Shown here: in pieces, positions 43,956 to 54,734 of the stretch
How positions within the stretch are numbered: position 1 is the first letter of the stretch
How the letters are laid out: the number at the start of each line of letters is the position of its first letter
Made by a program: the position numbers and the translations under genes
The notes under the pieces: generated by a model
Databases searched by the model: none
Seen by the model: only the letters and a program-made list of their open reading frames with translations
Told to the model about the DNA's origin: nothing
Origin: Plotosus lineatus
Taxonomy: Eukaryota; Chordata; Actinopteri; Siluriformes; Plotosidae
DNA: 64,000 nucleotides
Direction of reading: 5' to 3'
Assembly (NCBI GenBank): GCA_024760905.1
Contig: CM045733.1
Location: forward strand, 13,682,501-13,746,500

Positions 43956-44106
43956 CCTTAAAATGATATATTTTCTCGGTTTAAACTTTTGACCCTGTCA
44001 TCTATGTTCTATTCGGAATAAAATACTGAAATTTGGCAATTCCATATCATCTCATTGAGTTTTTATTCACAATTTGTATCATGTCCCAACATTTTTGGAA
44101 TCACAG

Positions 44107-44240
44107 CAGTGCCCAGAGAAAGCTCATGCAAACACAGGGAGAACATGCAAATTCCACACTGAACCTCCCAAGCTTAGGACATATACCCATCTTCTTGGGA
44201 GGTGGACTAGTTACCAACTTCACCACAATGCCAACCTAAT
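44107..44240 (-). mobile_element. SINE-C, part right of Tc1-C
   Basis: 'catgcaaacacagggagaac', 'atgcaaattccacactgaac' and 'aacttcaccacaatgcca' continue the antisense SINE-C interrupted at 41552. Confidence 0.72.
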
Positions 44241-44949
44241 GTTACAGCCAATCTGTGAATGTAGTTTTTACTCCAGCACACTTGTGATAATGCTTGAATG
44301 GAAACGATAGACAAACGTCCACTTTGTCGTGGCGACTGATTCTGAAATCCCAGAAACTCAACAAAACAAATTTTCCAAGAATTAAAGAAAACACATATCT
44401 TTTCATTTGCTATTTATATAAGGATTGTTTACCCAGCATGAAAAATTTTAGATAGAAAGACGAGATTTGGAAAAAATAAAAGTTAAATGAGTGTCGCAGA
44501 ACACCTTTGTGCGAGAATTACAGCAGCAAAGAGTGTATTATATGTATCAGGGACATGGGTCTTTTCTTAAAGGACGGACCAAACAACATTCCGTCTTCTA
44601 TCATAAGCAGTTCTGTATTGAGTGAGGCCACTATACCACAAAATCCTCTCTTTCTGAAGCATTCGGGTGACATTCTATAAAAATTCCCTGACCCGTGTAG
44701 TTTTGAAAAGCTGGCGTATTCTTGAAAGTTGTGTAACACGCCTGTAAATAGAGAAGATAATTTTTAGCTTGGAAATGGGCTGAACAGCACAGCGAGATGG
44801 AAACCACACTGGTGCAAATCTCAATTTGCTCCTGTTGCTTTTTATTCTCAAAATGTTCTCAAATTTGTCTCAGAACTTTTTGAGGCATCTCATTTGTGAA
44901 CTAATGGCAAAACATGTTTGAAATCCTGACTGTTGTGAAATGAGGCTCT

Positions 44950-44950
<1 letters not shown>
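44241..44950. other. No gene seen; unique sequence
   Basis: Long non-repetitive stretch with no recognisable coding exon. Confidence 0.5.

Positions 44951-44981
<31 letters not shown>
44951..44981. repeat. (CT)n microsatellite
   Basis: About 15 CT units. Confidence 0.93.
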
Positions 44982-44983
<2 letters not shown>

Positions 44984-45004
44984 CCCCGCCCCCTCCCCTT
45001 TTCT

Positions 45005-45235
45005 TACTCCTGCCAACAGAGGAAGTTTTTCTTTGCCACTATTGCCACGGGAGACGCTCATTAGCGATGTGTAGGCATTATAGGAAAGGTTTAAATTCCT
45101 TTATACTTTGTAAGCCCCACTCTTACTGCTTTACTGTGTAAAGCTGCTTTGCGACAACGTAAAAGGTAAAAAGTGCTATCCAAATAAAACTGAATTGAAT
45201 TGAATTGAATGGAATTGAGTTGAATTGAAGTGATA
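45005..45235 (+). repeat. Dispersed repeat with GAATT tail, copy 1
   Basis: 'gctcattagcgatgtgtagg', 'gtaaagctgctttgcgacaa', 'agtgctatccaaataaaact', then TGAAT units (45190-45228). A second copy is at 50480-50715. It is a type of fish repeat whose class I cannot name. Confidence 0.65.
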
Positions 45236-46109
45236 TACTGTAGTCTCAAATGCTTCTCAAACAGTCTACACATGTCATGACAAGTTCAGAAGTTGTTGTC
45301 TTGCTCAGCTTGCTTGAAACATTCATATTCCGTAAATTTTGAAATAATTCGTACTTTCTTTGCTTTTTGCTCATGCTAATAATTTCGCAACTTTCACACA
45401 ATTTACATATTTATGTCGCCATAATACATCTTGATATGTATTTCAAAATTCTCAAAAAAATTATAAAACCCAACTTCCACCATTATATCGCATCTCTAGT
45501 GTGATTTATCCTTTAGGACAAATCACCCCATGCTTCAGTCCGATGTAATGGAGCACACATGGTCAGTATCAAGCTTTAGAAATAGAAAATAAACCAAAGA
45601 AAACATATATGGTTTAGTTGTATTTTAACCGTAGGCTCATTGGATTGTCCTCTAGACTTCTTATTCGGTGTGTTCAGTAATTTACACCTCACCCTTTGTG
45701 AATATTTGCTATGAATGCACATCCAAATTGGACAACTATGCAAACTTTTTGAAGTGGAAACCCCCTGATTCCCCCCCACTGTTCACTGTCCGCTATTGAA
45801 GCCAGACAATCACATTTATATAAACTGCTGTGCAATCACACGGTTCCAGCATAGGACACTCAGTGGGCAGTGCTTCTTCCACTTACATGCTGCTGTGATT
45901 GACAGGAAATAGAGGATGTCATCCCTCCTATTTATAGAGAATGGAAAAATTGATACAGACTCATGTGCCTTTGCGATCTCACAATCTCAGTAAGCTGAGA
46001 GAGTACATTGGATGCCCGCTGTTTCATCCCCTTAGTTTTTATTTTTTTTATTTATTATTATTATTATTATTATTTTTTTTTTTTTTTTTTTTTTTTCCCC
46101 CCTCTAAGG
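45236..46109. other. No gene seen; unique, T-run at 46072-46096
   Basis: Unique sequence ending in (TTA)-like and T-run low complexity. Confidence 0.5.
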
Positions 46110-46560
46110 TTTCACTCTACACGTCGAGGGATTTGCTCATCTTTATTTGCTTTGTGCTAAATGTTTGCAGATACGAGTCAGAAATAACCTGCTGGTAACA
46201 AAATACTGTGAACAAAGGCATCAAATCAGGGAAGTGACTTAACTGAGACGTTTGTTTTATTTTATTTTTTTCACCCCACCCCACACACACCAATCTTGTT
46301 CCCACCTATTGAGTACGACCTCCCTGTGAGGCAATCACCACCCAAACACCCAACCACCAGCCCCCTCCGAGACACATGATGCGGCCACATGCATCTTTAC
46401 AAACTATGGTGCACCACCAAATATGCTTTAAGTAACACGGAAATAAGCATTCGCCGCGGTTATCACTACTGAGAGCTTGGCCAATTAGTTCCCTTTGCAG
46501 CGAGACTGAGAACTTTTGGCCCATTTCAGACCAAGTGTGCAACCTTCAAAGCCTTAAAGA
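46110..46560. other. Unique block, possible conserved noncoding element
   Basis: No repeat similarity to any other part of the window and balanced base composition, with no open frame that looks coding. Only a cross-species alignment could tell whether it is conserved. Confidence 0.25.
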
Positions 46561-46804
46561 CAGACTTTTTCACTTTACGCTGGACACAAATAATCTCTTA
46601 TTGATTGTGAGATTGATTGTGAGAACCAAGATTAAATACTAAATACAGAAATGAAGAAAAAAAAACATTTAGAATTAAAAATAAATATATTATTATGTTG
46701 ATTAAAGGAGGAAGATTATCATGCTTATGCTTCTTATAAATAAACCTCTATAAATACAAAACTCTTACATTAACATCTCCACAACATCATTTATCCACAA
46801 AACA
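46561..46804. other. No gene seen
   Basis: AT-rich unique sequence. Confidence 0.5.
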
Positions 46805-47146
46805 GTCATCCATTCTGCAATTGCTTAATCCTAATTATATGGTCACAAGAAGGTCGATACCCATCCCAGCCAACTCTGAGCAAGGGCAGAGTACACCCAT
46901 GGGCAGCTCACCAGGCCATCGCAGGGCGGAAACACCCTAGCGGCTTTGCTGCGACTCTTGTCGAAAGTCAGCAATGGTTCTATTACATGACCCTCACATC
47001 ATAGACAGTGAGAGACACTGCCAGCCTTTGATAACCCAGTTGGTTGCAATGGGGGGACAGTGACAACCTGTTGAGAGTGGGGCTTGAACCCGCAATTTTA
47101 GGATTAGTGATCCAGCACCTTTACCACCAGGTCAGCACTGCTTCCT
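46805..47146 (-). mobile_element. SINE-A copy, tail 2
   Basis: 'taatcctaattatatggtca', 'gaaagtcagcaatggttcta', 'gggcttgaacccgcaatttt' and 'taccaccaggtcagcactgc'. Confidence 0.87.
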
Positions 47147-47194
47147 CCACAAAACATGTCTCCAAATATTTTTTTCACTGATTCATTCATCCAT

Positions 47195-47306
47195 TTTCTG
47201 AACTTCAGTTCTTCAGGTACTCCGGTGTCCTCTCAGAGACCAAAGACATGCACATTAGACTCCCTGATTGTTTTAAATTGACCCTAGATGTGAGTGACAC
47301 TACATG

Positions 47307-47382
<76 letters not shown>

Positions 47383-47485
47383 CTGTGACTGCCTTATGAA
47401 CTGTTCAGAGTTGGCTGAAATAGACACCAATCTCCCCACGACCCTTGTAGAATTGGCTGATTTGGCATAAAAGTGAGAGGAGTGA
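47195..47485 (+). mobile_element. SINE-C copy, 5' truncated, with (GT)n
   Basis: 'caggtactccggtgtcctct', 'aaagacatgcacattagact' and 'aaattgaccctagatgtgag', then (GT)n (47311-47378) and the tail. Confidence 0.78.
47311..47378. repeat. (GT)n microsatellite
   Basis: About 34 GT units grown from the SINE-C 'tgtgtgtg' segment. Confidence 0.95.
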
Positions 47486-47924
47486 ATAAAAGCAGAGATA
47501 TCAGTGTAGTATATTATACGTATGTCGGAGTATTGAAAGAAATTTTGAAAGACTGTAATGTCAAGAAGAGGACAAACAAAATAAAGAAATGCAATACACC
47601 AACTTGTTGTTCATGTGGGAAGTACTAAAATAAAAACAAAAATGATCCGGCGGTATCCTAATCCTGATATTGAATAAATGCCGGTGCAGTGGCGAGGTGG
47701 ACTGAGCAGAGTCGGTAGGACCAGGCCACTGAGGGCAGTGATTATACTTTAGGATCTGATGTGAATGCTTTATTGGGACTGGGTAGAGCTCAGCGCGTGA
47801 ATAGAAATATGTAGAAATATGAACATTAAGTACACTATGGTTGATGCTGTTGTTGTTGTTGTTGTTGTTGTTGTTATGAAAGCTGTATCAAAACAGAAAA
47901 AAACAAACAAAACACAACAGACTA
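47486..47924. other. No gene seen; (GTT)n at 47844-47875
   Basis: Unique sequence with one trinucleotide array. Confidence 0.5.
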
Positions 47925-48112
47925 CAGGGGTCCAGACTCTCCTGCCGAAAGGACAATCTCATCATATTTTAAAACAGAATAAGCATTCCAAGTTTGAAAG
48001 CCCCAGTTTCAGCACACAGCGAATAAATATCCAGAAACTAGAGTGTGACAGGTAGATGAACTGATGGGTAGATAAAGTGAAACCATTCCTATGGCTCCCT
48101 AGCAGCTAAAAA
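47925..48112 (+). repeat. Unclassified dispersed repeat U2, copy 2
   Basis: Matches parts of 31396-32075 but has no SINE-B, so it shows the empty site. It ends 'cctatggctccctagcagc'. Confidence 0.6.
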
Positions 48113-48420
48113 TCAAACAAACAAAAACAAAAAACTAAAAAAACTAAAAAAAAAAAACTAAAAAAAAACCCAAACAAACAAAATCAAAACAAAAAAAAAA
48201 ACCTTCTCATCAGAACTGACATTCCAGAAGAAAAACAATACACAAGTGCAAGCTGTTTACGTTTAACCAGATCATGGCAGGTGCTGAGTATGAGGCTGCT
48301 GGACATGCACCGTTTCATCAGAATCTTCACCCCAAAAACATGTCGAAAAAAGTTCGGAATAAAAGTGAAAACACATCATATTTTCACTGTGGTGCAGACA
48401 CATTCCAGATTTATTTATAG
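48113..48420. other. No gene seen; A-rich low complexity then unique
   Basis: A-rich CAAA-type repeats at 48113-48205, then unique sequence. Confidence 0.5.
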
Positions 48421-48422
48421 AG

Positions 48423-48467
<45 letters not shown>

Positions 48468-48468
48468 G
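48423..48468. repeat. (GT)n(TA)n compound microsatellite
   Basis: About 12 GT units followed by about 10 TA units. Confidence 0.93.
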
Positions 48469-48472
48469 TTGT

Positions 48473-48776
48473 GGTTTTCCTTTCGGCTTTTCCCTTTTTC
48501 AGGGGTCGCCACAGTGAATCATATGATTCGCACATTTGATTTGGCCTAGTTTTTTACGCCGGATGCCCTTCTTGACACAACCCTTTAGCAAGGGACAGAA
48601 ACATGCTGATGGCTTTGCAGCTCACACCATAGACAGTGACAGACATGGCCCATCATTGATAACCCAGTTAGCTGCACTGGGGGACAGTGATAACCTTGTT
48701 TAGAGTGGGACTTGAACCCCCAACCTTAGGATCGTGATCTAGACCCCTATACCACTTGGGGCCACCACTGCCCATA
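48473..48776 (-). mobile_element. SINE-A copy, left arm of inverted pair, RTE-type tail
   Basis: 'cctttcggcttttccctttt' and 'ggggtcgccacagtgaatca' (tail 1), an internally shortened core, then the head 'gggacttgaacccccaacct'. Confidence 0.87.
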
Positions 48777-48828
48777 TATATATGCCCATTTTTATTATAT
48801 ATATATATATATATAATAAAAATGGGCA
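48777..48828. repeat. AT-rich palindrome between two SINE-A heads
   Basis: Perfect palindrome 'gcccatttttattatata...tataataaaaatgggc' centred near 48804. Confidence 0.9.
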
Positions 48829-49166
48829 GTGGTGGTCTAGTGGTATAGGGCGCTGGATCGCTGATCCAAAGGTTGGGGGTTCGAGTCCCACTCTTCACAA
48901 GGTTGTCACTGTCCCCCCAGTGCGGCTAACTGGGTTATCAAAGGCGGGCCATGTCTGTCACTGTCTATGGTGAGAGGCATGTAAAAGAACCATTGCTGAC
49001 TTTCGTAAAGAGTAGCTGCAAAGTCGTCAGCGTGTTTCTGTCCCTTGCTAAAAGGGTTGTGACAGGAAGGGCATCCGACGTAAAAACCTCTGCCAAATCA
49101 AACGTGTGAATCAAATGATTCGCTGTGGCGACTCCCGAGTAAAAGGGAAAAAGCCGAAAGGAAGAC
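48822..49166 (+). mobile_element. SINE-A copy, right arm of inverted pair, RTE-type tail
   Basis: Full-length and well preserved: A-box-like 'tggtctagtgg', B-box-like 'ggttcgagtcc', core, and tail ending 'aaaaagccgaaaggaa'. It faces the copy at 48473-48776 head to head. Confidence 0.9.
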
Positions 49167-49207
49167 AGATATATAATAAAAATAAAAGGACAGGACAAAG
49201 ACTTTCT

Positions 49208-49240
49208 ATATATATATATATACACACACCACACACACAC
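49208..49240. repeat. (TA)n(CA)n microsatellite
   Basis: Short compound array leading into MITE-1. Confidence 0.85.
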
Positions 49241-49530
49241 AGAGATCCCTCCCTTTCCATGGTTAATTGGGACTGAGACCCGCCCTTATGACCACTGAGT
49301 TCCGCGAAGTAGGTTCCCCCTGACTGACGTATACGTACATGTACATGTGTATATAATATCAATAAATACATATTGAATGCTATAAATGCTTATAATAACA
49401 GTTTATGCATTAAACAGAATGCATAAGATGTAAATAAAATATAAACACACGCACATACAGATGCACACCTCATAATAATGTTAGTAATTTTATGTTTTTG
49501 TTTTTTTGCCATTTTCCTTAACTTTTTTAA
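49240..49530 (+). mobile_element. MITE-1 copy, right part missing
   Basis: Starts 'cagagatccctccctttc' and shows the same order of landmarks as 14633-15164 ('ccgcgaagtagg', 'tgactgacgtatac', 'gcataagatgtaaataaaat'). It ends in the T-rich middle, next to an antisense SINE-C. Confidence 0.8.
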
Positions 49531-49856
49531 AGTCACTTAGTCCTAATTAAGGTCATGGGGAGGCTGACTCTGGGAAAATTGGGGTACACCCTGGGCGGCT
49601 CGCCAGACCATCGCAGGGCTACCACTCACACAACCATCCAAATCCCATCTAAGGGGTAATTTGGAAACGTCCACAAGCCCACTGTGCATGTTTTTTGGAC
49701 TGAGGGAGGATACCGGAGTACCCAGAGGAAACCCATACACATGCAAGAAGAACATGCAAACTCCACACAGAAACATCTGAGCTGGGAATCGATCCCAGGC
49801 CCTTTTGCTGTGAGACAGATGCACTAACCACGATGCCACCGTGCCACCAAACACCA
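49518..49856 (-). mobile_element. SINE-C copy
   Basis: 'agtcctaattaaggtcatgg', 'acgtccacaagcccactgtg', 'aacatgcaaactccacacag', then the reversed head 'gaatcgatcccaggcccttt' and 'actaaccacgatgcca'. Confidence 0.87.
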
Positions 49857-49917
49857 GATTCCTGAGAAAAAAAAAAAATCAATCACACATCGGTTATAAG
49901 CTTAGAAAGTCACACTC

Positions 49918-50115
49918 CTGAGCAGCACAGTGGAGTTGTGATTGCCACATTCACCTGGCAGCAAGCAGGTCCTGGGTTTGAATCCTGGGCTCAATGAGGG
50001 CATTTCAGTGTGGAGTTTGTGTGCTCTCCCTGTGCCTGTGTTGGCCCTCCAAATAATCTGGTTTCTTCCAACAATTGATTCTAATTGCCCCAAGGTTTGA
50101 GTGGAAAGTGTGTGC
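49918..50115 (+). mobile_element. SINE-C-like copy, diverged head
   Basis: 'cctggcagcaagcaggtcct', 'gggtttgaatcctgggct' and 'gtgtggagtttgtgtgctct'. The tail is lost. Confidence 0.7.
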
Positions 50116-50151
50116 TATTTAGGATTTACAGTCTTGGTTTAACCAATCGGG

Positions 50152-50425
50152 GTGCAATAGTGGCCTCGTTGTAAAGGTGCTGGATCACTGATCTTAAGGT
50201 TGGGGGTTTGAGTCCCATTCTCCACAAGGTTGTCACTGTCAACCCAGTGCAGCTAACTGGGTTATCAAAGGCCGGCGATGTCTCTCTCTGTTTATGGGGT
50301 GAGGTTCGAGTAAAAGAACCATTGATGACTTTCGTGAAGATTAGCTGCATAGTTGTCAGCGTGTTTATGCCCTTTGATGGCCTTGCGAGCTGTCCAGGGT
50401 GTACTCTACCCTTACAGAAAATGGA
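50152..50425 (+). mobile_element. SINE-A copy, tail 2 truncated
   Basis: 'aaaggtgctggatcactgat', 'gggggtttgagtcccattct', core and the beginning of tail 2. Confidence 0.85.
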
Positions 50426-50469
50426 TGATATAACCAACCGGACTTCATTGTGGACTGTGGTTCCACCCA

Positions 50470-50850
50470 AATGGCGATGAGTTTCCCTTTCGGGCCAAGT
50501 TTCTCTCAAGGATACTTCCTCACGTCAACTGAAGGAATTTTTTCCTTCTCACCGTCGACATGGATTTGCTCGTTAGAGATATGTAGGGGTTGAAGAAAAA
50601 CATTTAACCTCCTTTGCTTTATTTTTAAATTCTGACTTTCACTGTATAAAGCTGCTTTGTCACATTGCCAACTATAACAAGTGCTTTACAAATAGAACTG
50701 AATAGAATTGAATGCAATTATTTGTGACTGTGGTGGTTGCGTGACGGACTGGCACACTGTCCAGGGTGTAAGCTGCTTTTGACAAGTGTTGGCTGAAATA
50801 GGCTCTAGCCTCCCTGCAAACTTAATAGGATTAAACAGTTTGGCAAATGA
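50470..50850 (+). repeat. GAATT-tail dispersed repeat, copy 2, plus SINE tail
   Basis: 'tctcaaggatacttcctcac', 'cgttagagatatgtaggggt', 'ataaagctgctttgtcacat', 'aatagaattgaatg' as in 45005-45235, followed by a tail-2 fragment (50728-50850). Confidence 0.62.
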
Positions 50851-50925
50851 GTGAATGATTTTGATATCCTGTTAATCCTGCAAGACTTTAAGAATTTTGG
50901 CTTCTGCATTTAATCCATTCAAAGT

Positions 50926-50926
<1 letters not shown>

Positions 50927-50992
<66 letters not shown>
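50927..50992. repeat. (CA)n microsatellite
   Basis: About 33 CA units. Confidence 0.95.
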
Positions 50993-50993
<1 letters not shown>

Positions 50994-51243
50994 AAACAGT
51001 AAACACACACATATGGAGTAGTGGGCTGCCCAGAGAGCAGTAGGGGCTATGTGATTGTTCAAAGGGTCTTCAGCCATGATGGTGGAGGTGCTGCTCACCT
51101 CCCAAACAGCCACACATCATTTTTCCTGCTGGTTTGGGAATTGAACCAATGGCCTTTTGGTCTCAAATAAGTTCCATCAACCATTAGGTCATGGCTGCTA
51201 GAAGTTTCCCAAAAAAGTTTTCAGAAAATTATTTATTTTTGTA

Positions 51244-51245
<2 letters not shown>
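50993..51245. other. No gene seen; possible short antisense SINE-like end
   Basis: 'gggaattgaaccaatggcct' with 'tcaaccattaggtcatggct' looks like an antisense tRNA-like head, but no body is recognised. Confidence 0.35.
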
Positions 51246-51445
<200 letters not shown>

Positions 51446-51900
51446 GTTTACATATTGATTTGTTTACCTTATAAATATGGATCATTGTATTACTAAACAA
51501 ATAGAAATAAAGATACAGACAGTGTCGTTGCATTACATCACTGTCACACATCCTGTTTCTGTTCCTAGAATACATTTTCCACCCACATTGACACTCTAAC
51601 AGTCTGGCAGAACTTGCGGCAGGCAGAGATCACATGACTATTTGACACAGAGACATGTGATCTCTGTCGTCCTCAGCTCCCCAAGACCAATTATATTCAT
51701 CTGAGGACTAAAAGGAAATGAGTAATATTAATCCCTGATTCCACTTTCATACTCATAAATCTTCAGAACAAACTTTTTCAGGAGAGCCTCCAGTTCTTTT
51801 TTGGGCTGTGGCAAGCTAATAAAATTTTTAGCATCTGTATTTCACTGCCCCTGTTAAACTGTCTCCTCCAACCTAACTTCCCTGCATTTAAACTTTCTTT
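51446..51900. other. No gene seen; unique sequence
   Basis: Contains a short inverted or duplicated motif 'gatcacatgac...acatgtgatctctg' at 51630-51668. No coding signal. Confidence 0.45.
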
Positions 51901-51902
51901 CC

Positions 51903-51968
51903 CTCCTCCTTCTTCTCCTCCTCCTCCTCCTCCTACTCCACCTCCTCATCCTCCTCCTCCTCATCATC
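51903..51968. repeat. (CCT)n low complexity
   Basis: CTCCTC-rich pyrimidine tract. Confidence 0.9.
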
Positions 51969-51984
51969 CCTCTTTGTGACTGAG

Positions 51985-52380
51985 TGATTTTTCACCATAA
52001 GTGAGAAACTTCCCCAAGGCAAATGACTTTCATTAAAAAGCAATCGACATGGAGCACAATTCCATTGCGAGAACGAAAAAAAATGCTCTGTCTCTGCTGT
52101 ATCCAGCAAGTCATAAATAGTGTCTCAGGGCTCGCAACGTTAGTTAATGGCAGCTTAATAAAATAATAGAGCCTTGCCTCGACCTGATCAGAAGAGGGAT
52201 AATTTTTCGTCCCTCTCAATTAGAGGGAAAACTCCTGGAGTCTTGCTCTGGACTAGATTTACTTTAATCAAGAACCTGGTCCCTTCCTCACAGCAGGTAA
52301 TTATAGATATAATTTATTTCCCATTAGTTAACGGCAATGCTTGGGAGTCATAGAGTCAGCCAGTGAAACTCTCAATATGC
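51985..52380. other. Unique block, possible conserved noncoding element
   Basis: Non-repetitive, with several TAAT-type homeodomain core sites ('taattataga', 'cattagttaac') and no coding frame. The enhancer idea is only a guess from composition. Confidence 0.3.
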
Positions 52381-52404
52381 TGGAGGATGGAGATGCGCAC
52401 AGTC

Positions 52405-52593
52405 TTTTTTTTTTTTTTTTTTTTTTTTCCAATACAGCTTCTTATCTATGAAGCAGAGATACAAGAAAAAAAAAAAAAAAAAAAGATTTTAATTTCTCAA
52501 AATGAAATGCAAATCCAGCTGACATTTAATACCCTGTTAGGGGGTAAAACAAAACAAAACAAAACAAAACAAAAAAAAAAAAAAAAAAAAAAA
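52405..52593. repeat. Poly(T), poly(A) and AAAAC tracts
   Basis: T-run 52405-52427, A-run 52464-52485, AAAAC units 52545-52571, A-run 52571-52593. Confidence 0.92.
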
Positions 52594-52736
52594 ACCTTCC
52601 ACAAGCAGCTCACAGTACTTTGAATGTGTTGTTACTAAAAATAATCCAACGATAATGATAATAATAACATTGTAAGGATCTCACCAAACCATCGTAGGAA
52701 TTATTATTATTATTGGTCGTTGTCTGTTTTCCGTGT
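52594..52736. other. No gene seen
   Basis: Short AT-rich spacer. Confidence 0.45.
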
Positions 52737-53250
52737 ACAGTAACCCCCCGTAATTCACGGCGGTTGCATTCCGCCCCTTTCCATGGATCCTGCAAATCCG
52801 CAAATTGTTGATGCGGTTTTAAAATCCTATGTATGATATTACATGTGTTTAATTCTTGTTCAACACGTTCTATAGATAGTCGTACTCATTAATACAGTAA
52901 TAATGCAGTAAAATGTTGTAATGATTAAGTAAAAACTTTTTAATTTTGTACTGTGATACTATTTATTAATGAATAAAGCGCTTAGGCTCCTTACCAGAAG
53001 CTAGAGAAGATGCAGAGCGTTTGAGTGACATCATAGCGCTTAAATAATCATTAAAAACACATTAAAAAATGTGAATTCACAATTCAACCAATCACGTTGA
53101 TAACATGCGCGAAGGAGAATAAAAGAGGTGTACACATCATCTGCAACCAATCAGCAGGAGGGCGAAACAAAAGCTCTCAGCCACTGGCTAAATTTGAATC
53201 ATGTGCCGGTTACTGTCGGGGCTGCCGCTAATCCGTGAGTATGCGTGAGT
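52737..53250. mobile_element. Probable mariner/pogo-like remnant
   Basis: Begins 'cagtaaccccccgtaatt' after TA, then 'cacggcggttgcattccgcc', a style of terminus seen in TA-inserting elements. The right side has 'ccgtgagtatgcgtgagt', partly complementary, but its outer end is lost against the LINE that follows. No transposase. Confidence 0.45.
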
Positions 53251-53251
53251 A

Positions 53252-54248
53252 TCCGTGGTGTGCTCCAGGAGTATGATATACCTGACACATTGCTACAAGA
53301 CATTCGGTCTCTGCATCACCAGAGCCAGAGTTTGAACAACAAGTCAAATTAGTTTCTGGTGGGGATTGGAGTTTGCCGAGGCTGTCCTTTGTCACCGATT
53401 CAGTTAACATTTTTTATGGACAGAATTTTTAGGTGCAGCTGCAGTGTTGAGAGGTTCTAGTTTCAAGGCCATAGGATCCCATCTCTGCTTTTTGCCAATG
53501 ATGTTATCCTTTTGGCTTCATCAATCCAGGAGCTCCAGCTCTCATTGGAGCGATTCATAGCTGAGTGTGAAGCTGCTGTGATGAGACTCAGCACCTCCAA
53601 GCCCAAGGCCATGGTTCTCAGATAAAAAAAAGGGCAGAATGCAAACTCCTGGTCTGGAATGAGGTCTTGATTCAAGTGGAGGAGTTCAAGTATCTCGGGG
53701 TCTTGTTCACGAGTGAGCAAAGGATGGAGCAGGAGATCGACAGGTGGATCGCTGCAGTCTCTGTTGAAAAGCAAAGCCTGTACCGTCCATCATGGTGAAG
53801 AGGGAGCTGATCCTCAAATTAGTCAGTCAATCTACTTTCCAACCCTCACCTGTAGTCAGAAGCTATGGGTAGTGACTGAAAGAACAAGATCACGAATACA
53901 AGGGGCTGAAATGAGCTTCCTTCACAGGGTAGCAGGGCTCTCATTCAGAGATCGGGTGAGAAACGAAGCCATTGGAAAACCACTGCTCCTCCGCATTGAG
54001 AAGACCAGTTGAGGTGGCGCGGACATCTGGTTAGAATTCCTCCTGAAAGCATTGCTGGTGTTGTGTTTCGGGGATGTCCAACCAGGAAGAGATCTGGGGG
54101 GTCGGCCTAGAATACACTAGAGGGATTACATACGTCAGCTGGTCTGTAAACGCCTCGGTGTCCCCCTTGAGGAGCTGGACGAAGTGGCTGGAGAGAGACA
54201 CGTCTGGAGCTCATTGCTTAGGCTGCTGCCAAATGACCTGACCTTGTA
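53252..54248 (+). pseudogene. Rex3-like LINE, RT second half and C-terminus
   Basis: Broken frames read 'GVCRGCPLSPIQ' (RT motif B), a degenerate 'LFANDVILLASSIQELQLSL' where the catalytic DD has become ND, 'RLSTSKPKAMVLR', 'ELWVVTERTRSRIQGAEMSF', 'RVAGLSFRDRVRNEA' and 'WLERDTSGAHCLGCC', then the end of the element. Several stops. The tail is a (GAT)n array. The same family is found antisense at 38195-38975 and 57168-57535. Confidence 0.82.
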
Positions 54249-54258
54249 TTAAGCAGAA

Positions 54259-54322
<64 letters not shown>
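54249..54322. repeat. (GAT)n array, LINE 3' tail
   Basis: About 24 GAT units exactly at the LINE 3' end, consistent with a short-repeat tail in the Rex3/RTE style. Confidence 0.93.
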
Positions 54323-54374
54323 TAAGACTTGTCCTTAAGAAAAGCAATATATTACTGAGGTCAGATGTGCTGTA

Positions 54375-54688
54375 TGGTGGGGCCGGTGGTGTAGTGGTTA
54401 GGGTGCTGTGCTCATGATCAGGAGGTTATGTGTTCAAATCCCAGTTAGACCCCCACTGTGCTAAGACCCCTGGGCAAGGTCTCAACAACAAGTGTGCCTC
54501 TGTTCACCCAGCAGTATAAATGGGTACCAGTAAAAATATACTGGGAAGGTAACCTGTGATGGACTAGCGTCCCATCCAGGAGGAGTTGAACTCATAGTTG
54601 CTTCACGCTACAAAAACCGGGGATAAGCACCGGCCTGATGAGCCACTCGGCTTGGGTGTAAAAACCCCAACAGACTTTACCTTTAGTT
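54375..54688 (+). mobile_element. SINE-B copy with 12-bp target duplication
   Basis: Flanked by 'agatgtgctgta' at 54363-54374 and 54689-54700. Head 'ggtgtagtggttagggtgct', 'gtgttcaaatcccagtta', body 'taccagtaaaaatatactgg', end 'aaccccaacagactttacct'. It defines the SINE-B unit as about 314 bp. Confidence 0.93.
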
Positions 54689-54734
54689 AGATGTGCTGTA
54701 CTGTATAGAGGTTGTAGCGCTGACAAAAAGACAG

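Larger units (their letters stand above)
41590..44106 (+). mobile_element. Tc1/mariner transposon (Tc1-C) with nested insertions
   Basis: The left end 'cattgtgaataaaaactgaa' and 'tctgaatagaacatagatga' recur inverted at the right ('tgagtttttattcacaattt', 'catctatgttctattcggaa'). The interior encodes a DD34E transposase. A 1.06-kb insertion (SINE-B plus RTE, about 42895-43957) splits the 3' part. The host element is about 1.45 kb. Confidence 0.88.

Noticed and set aside
43266..43961. 231-aa plus frame
   Set aside because: Antisense of the RTE C-terminal domain, extended through A- and T-runs.
48822..48895. Functional tRNA gene
   Set aside because: The A and B boxes look good, but the cloverleaf is incomplete and the sequence continues into the SINE-A body.
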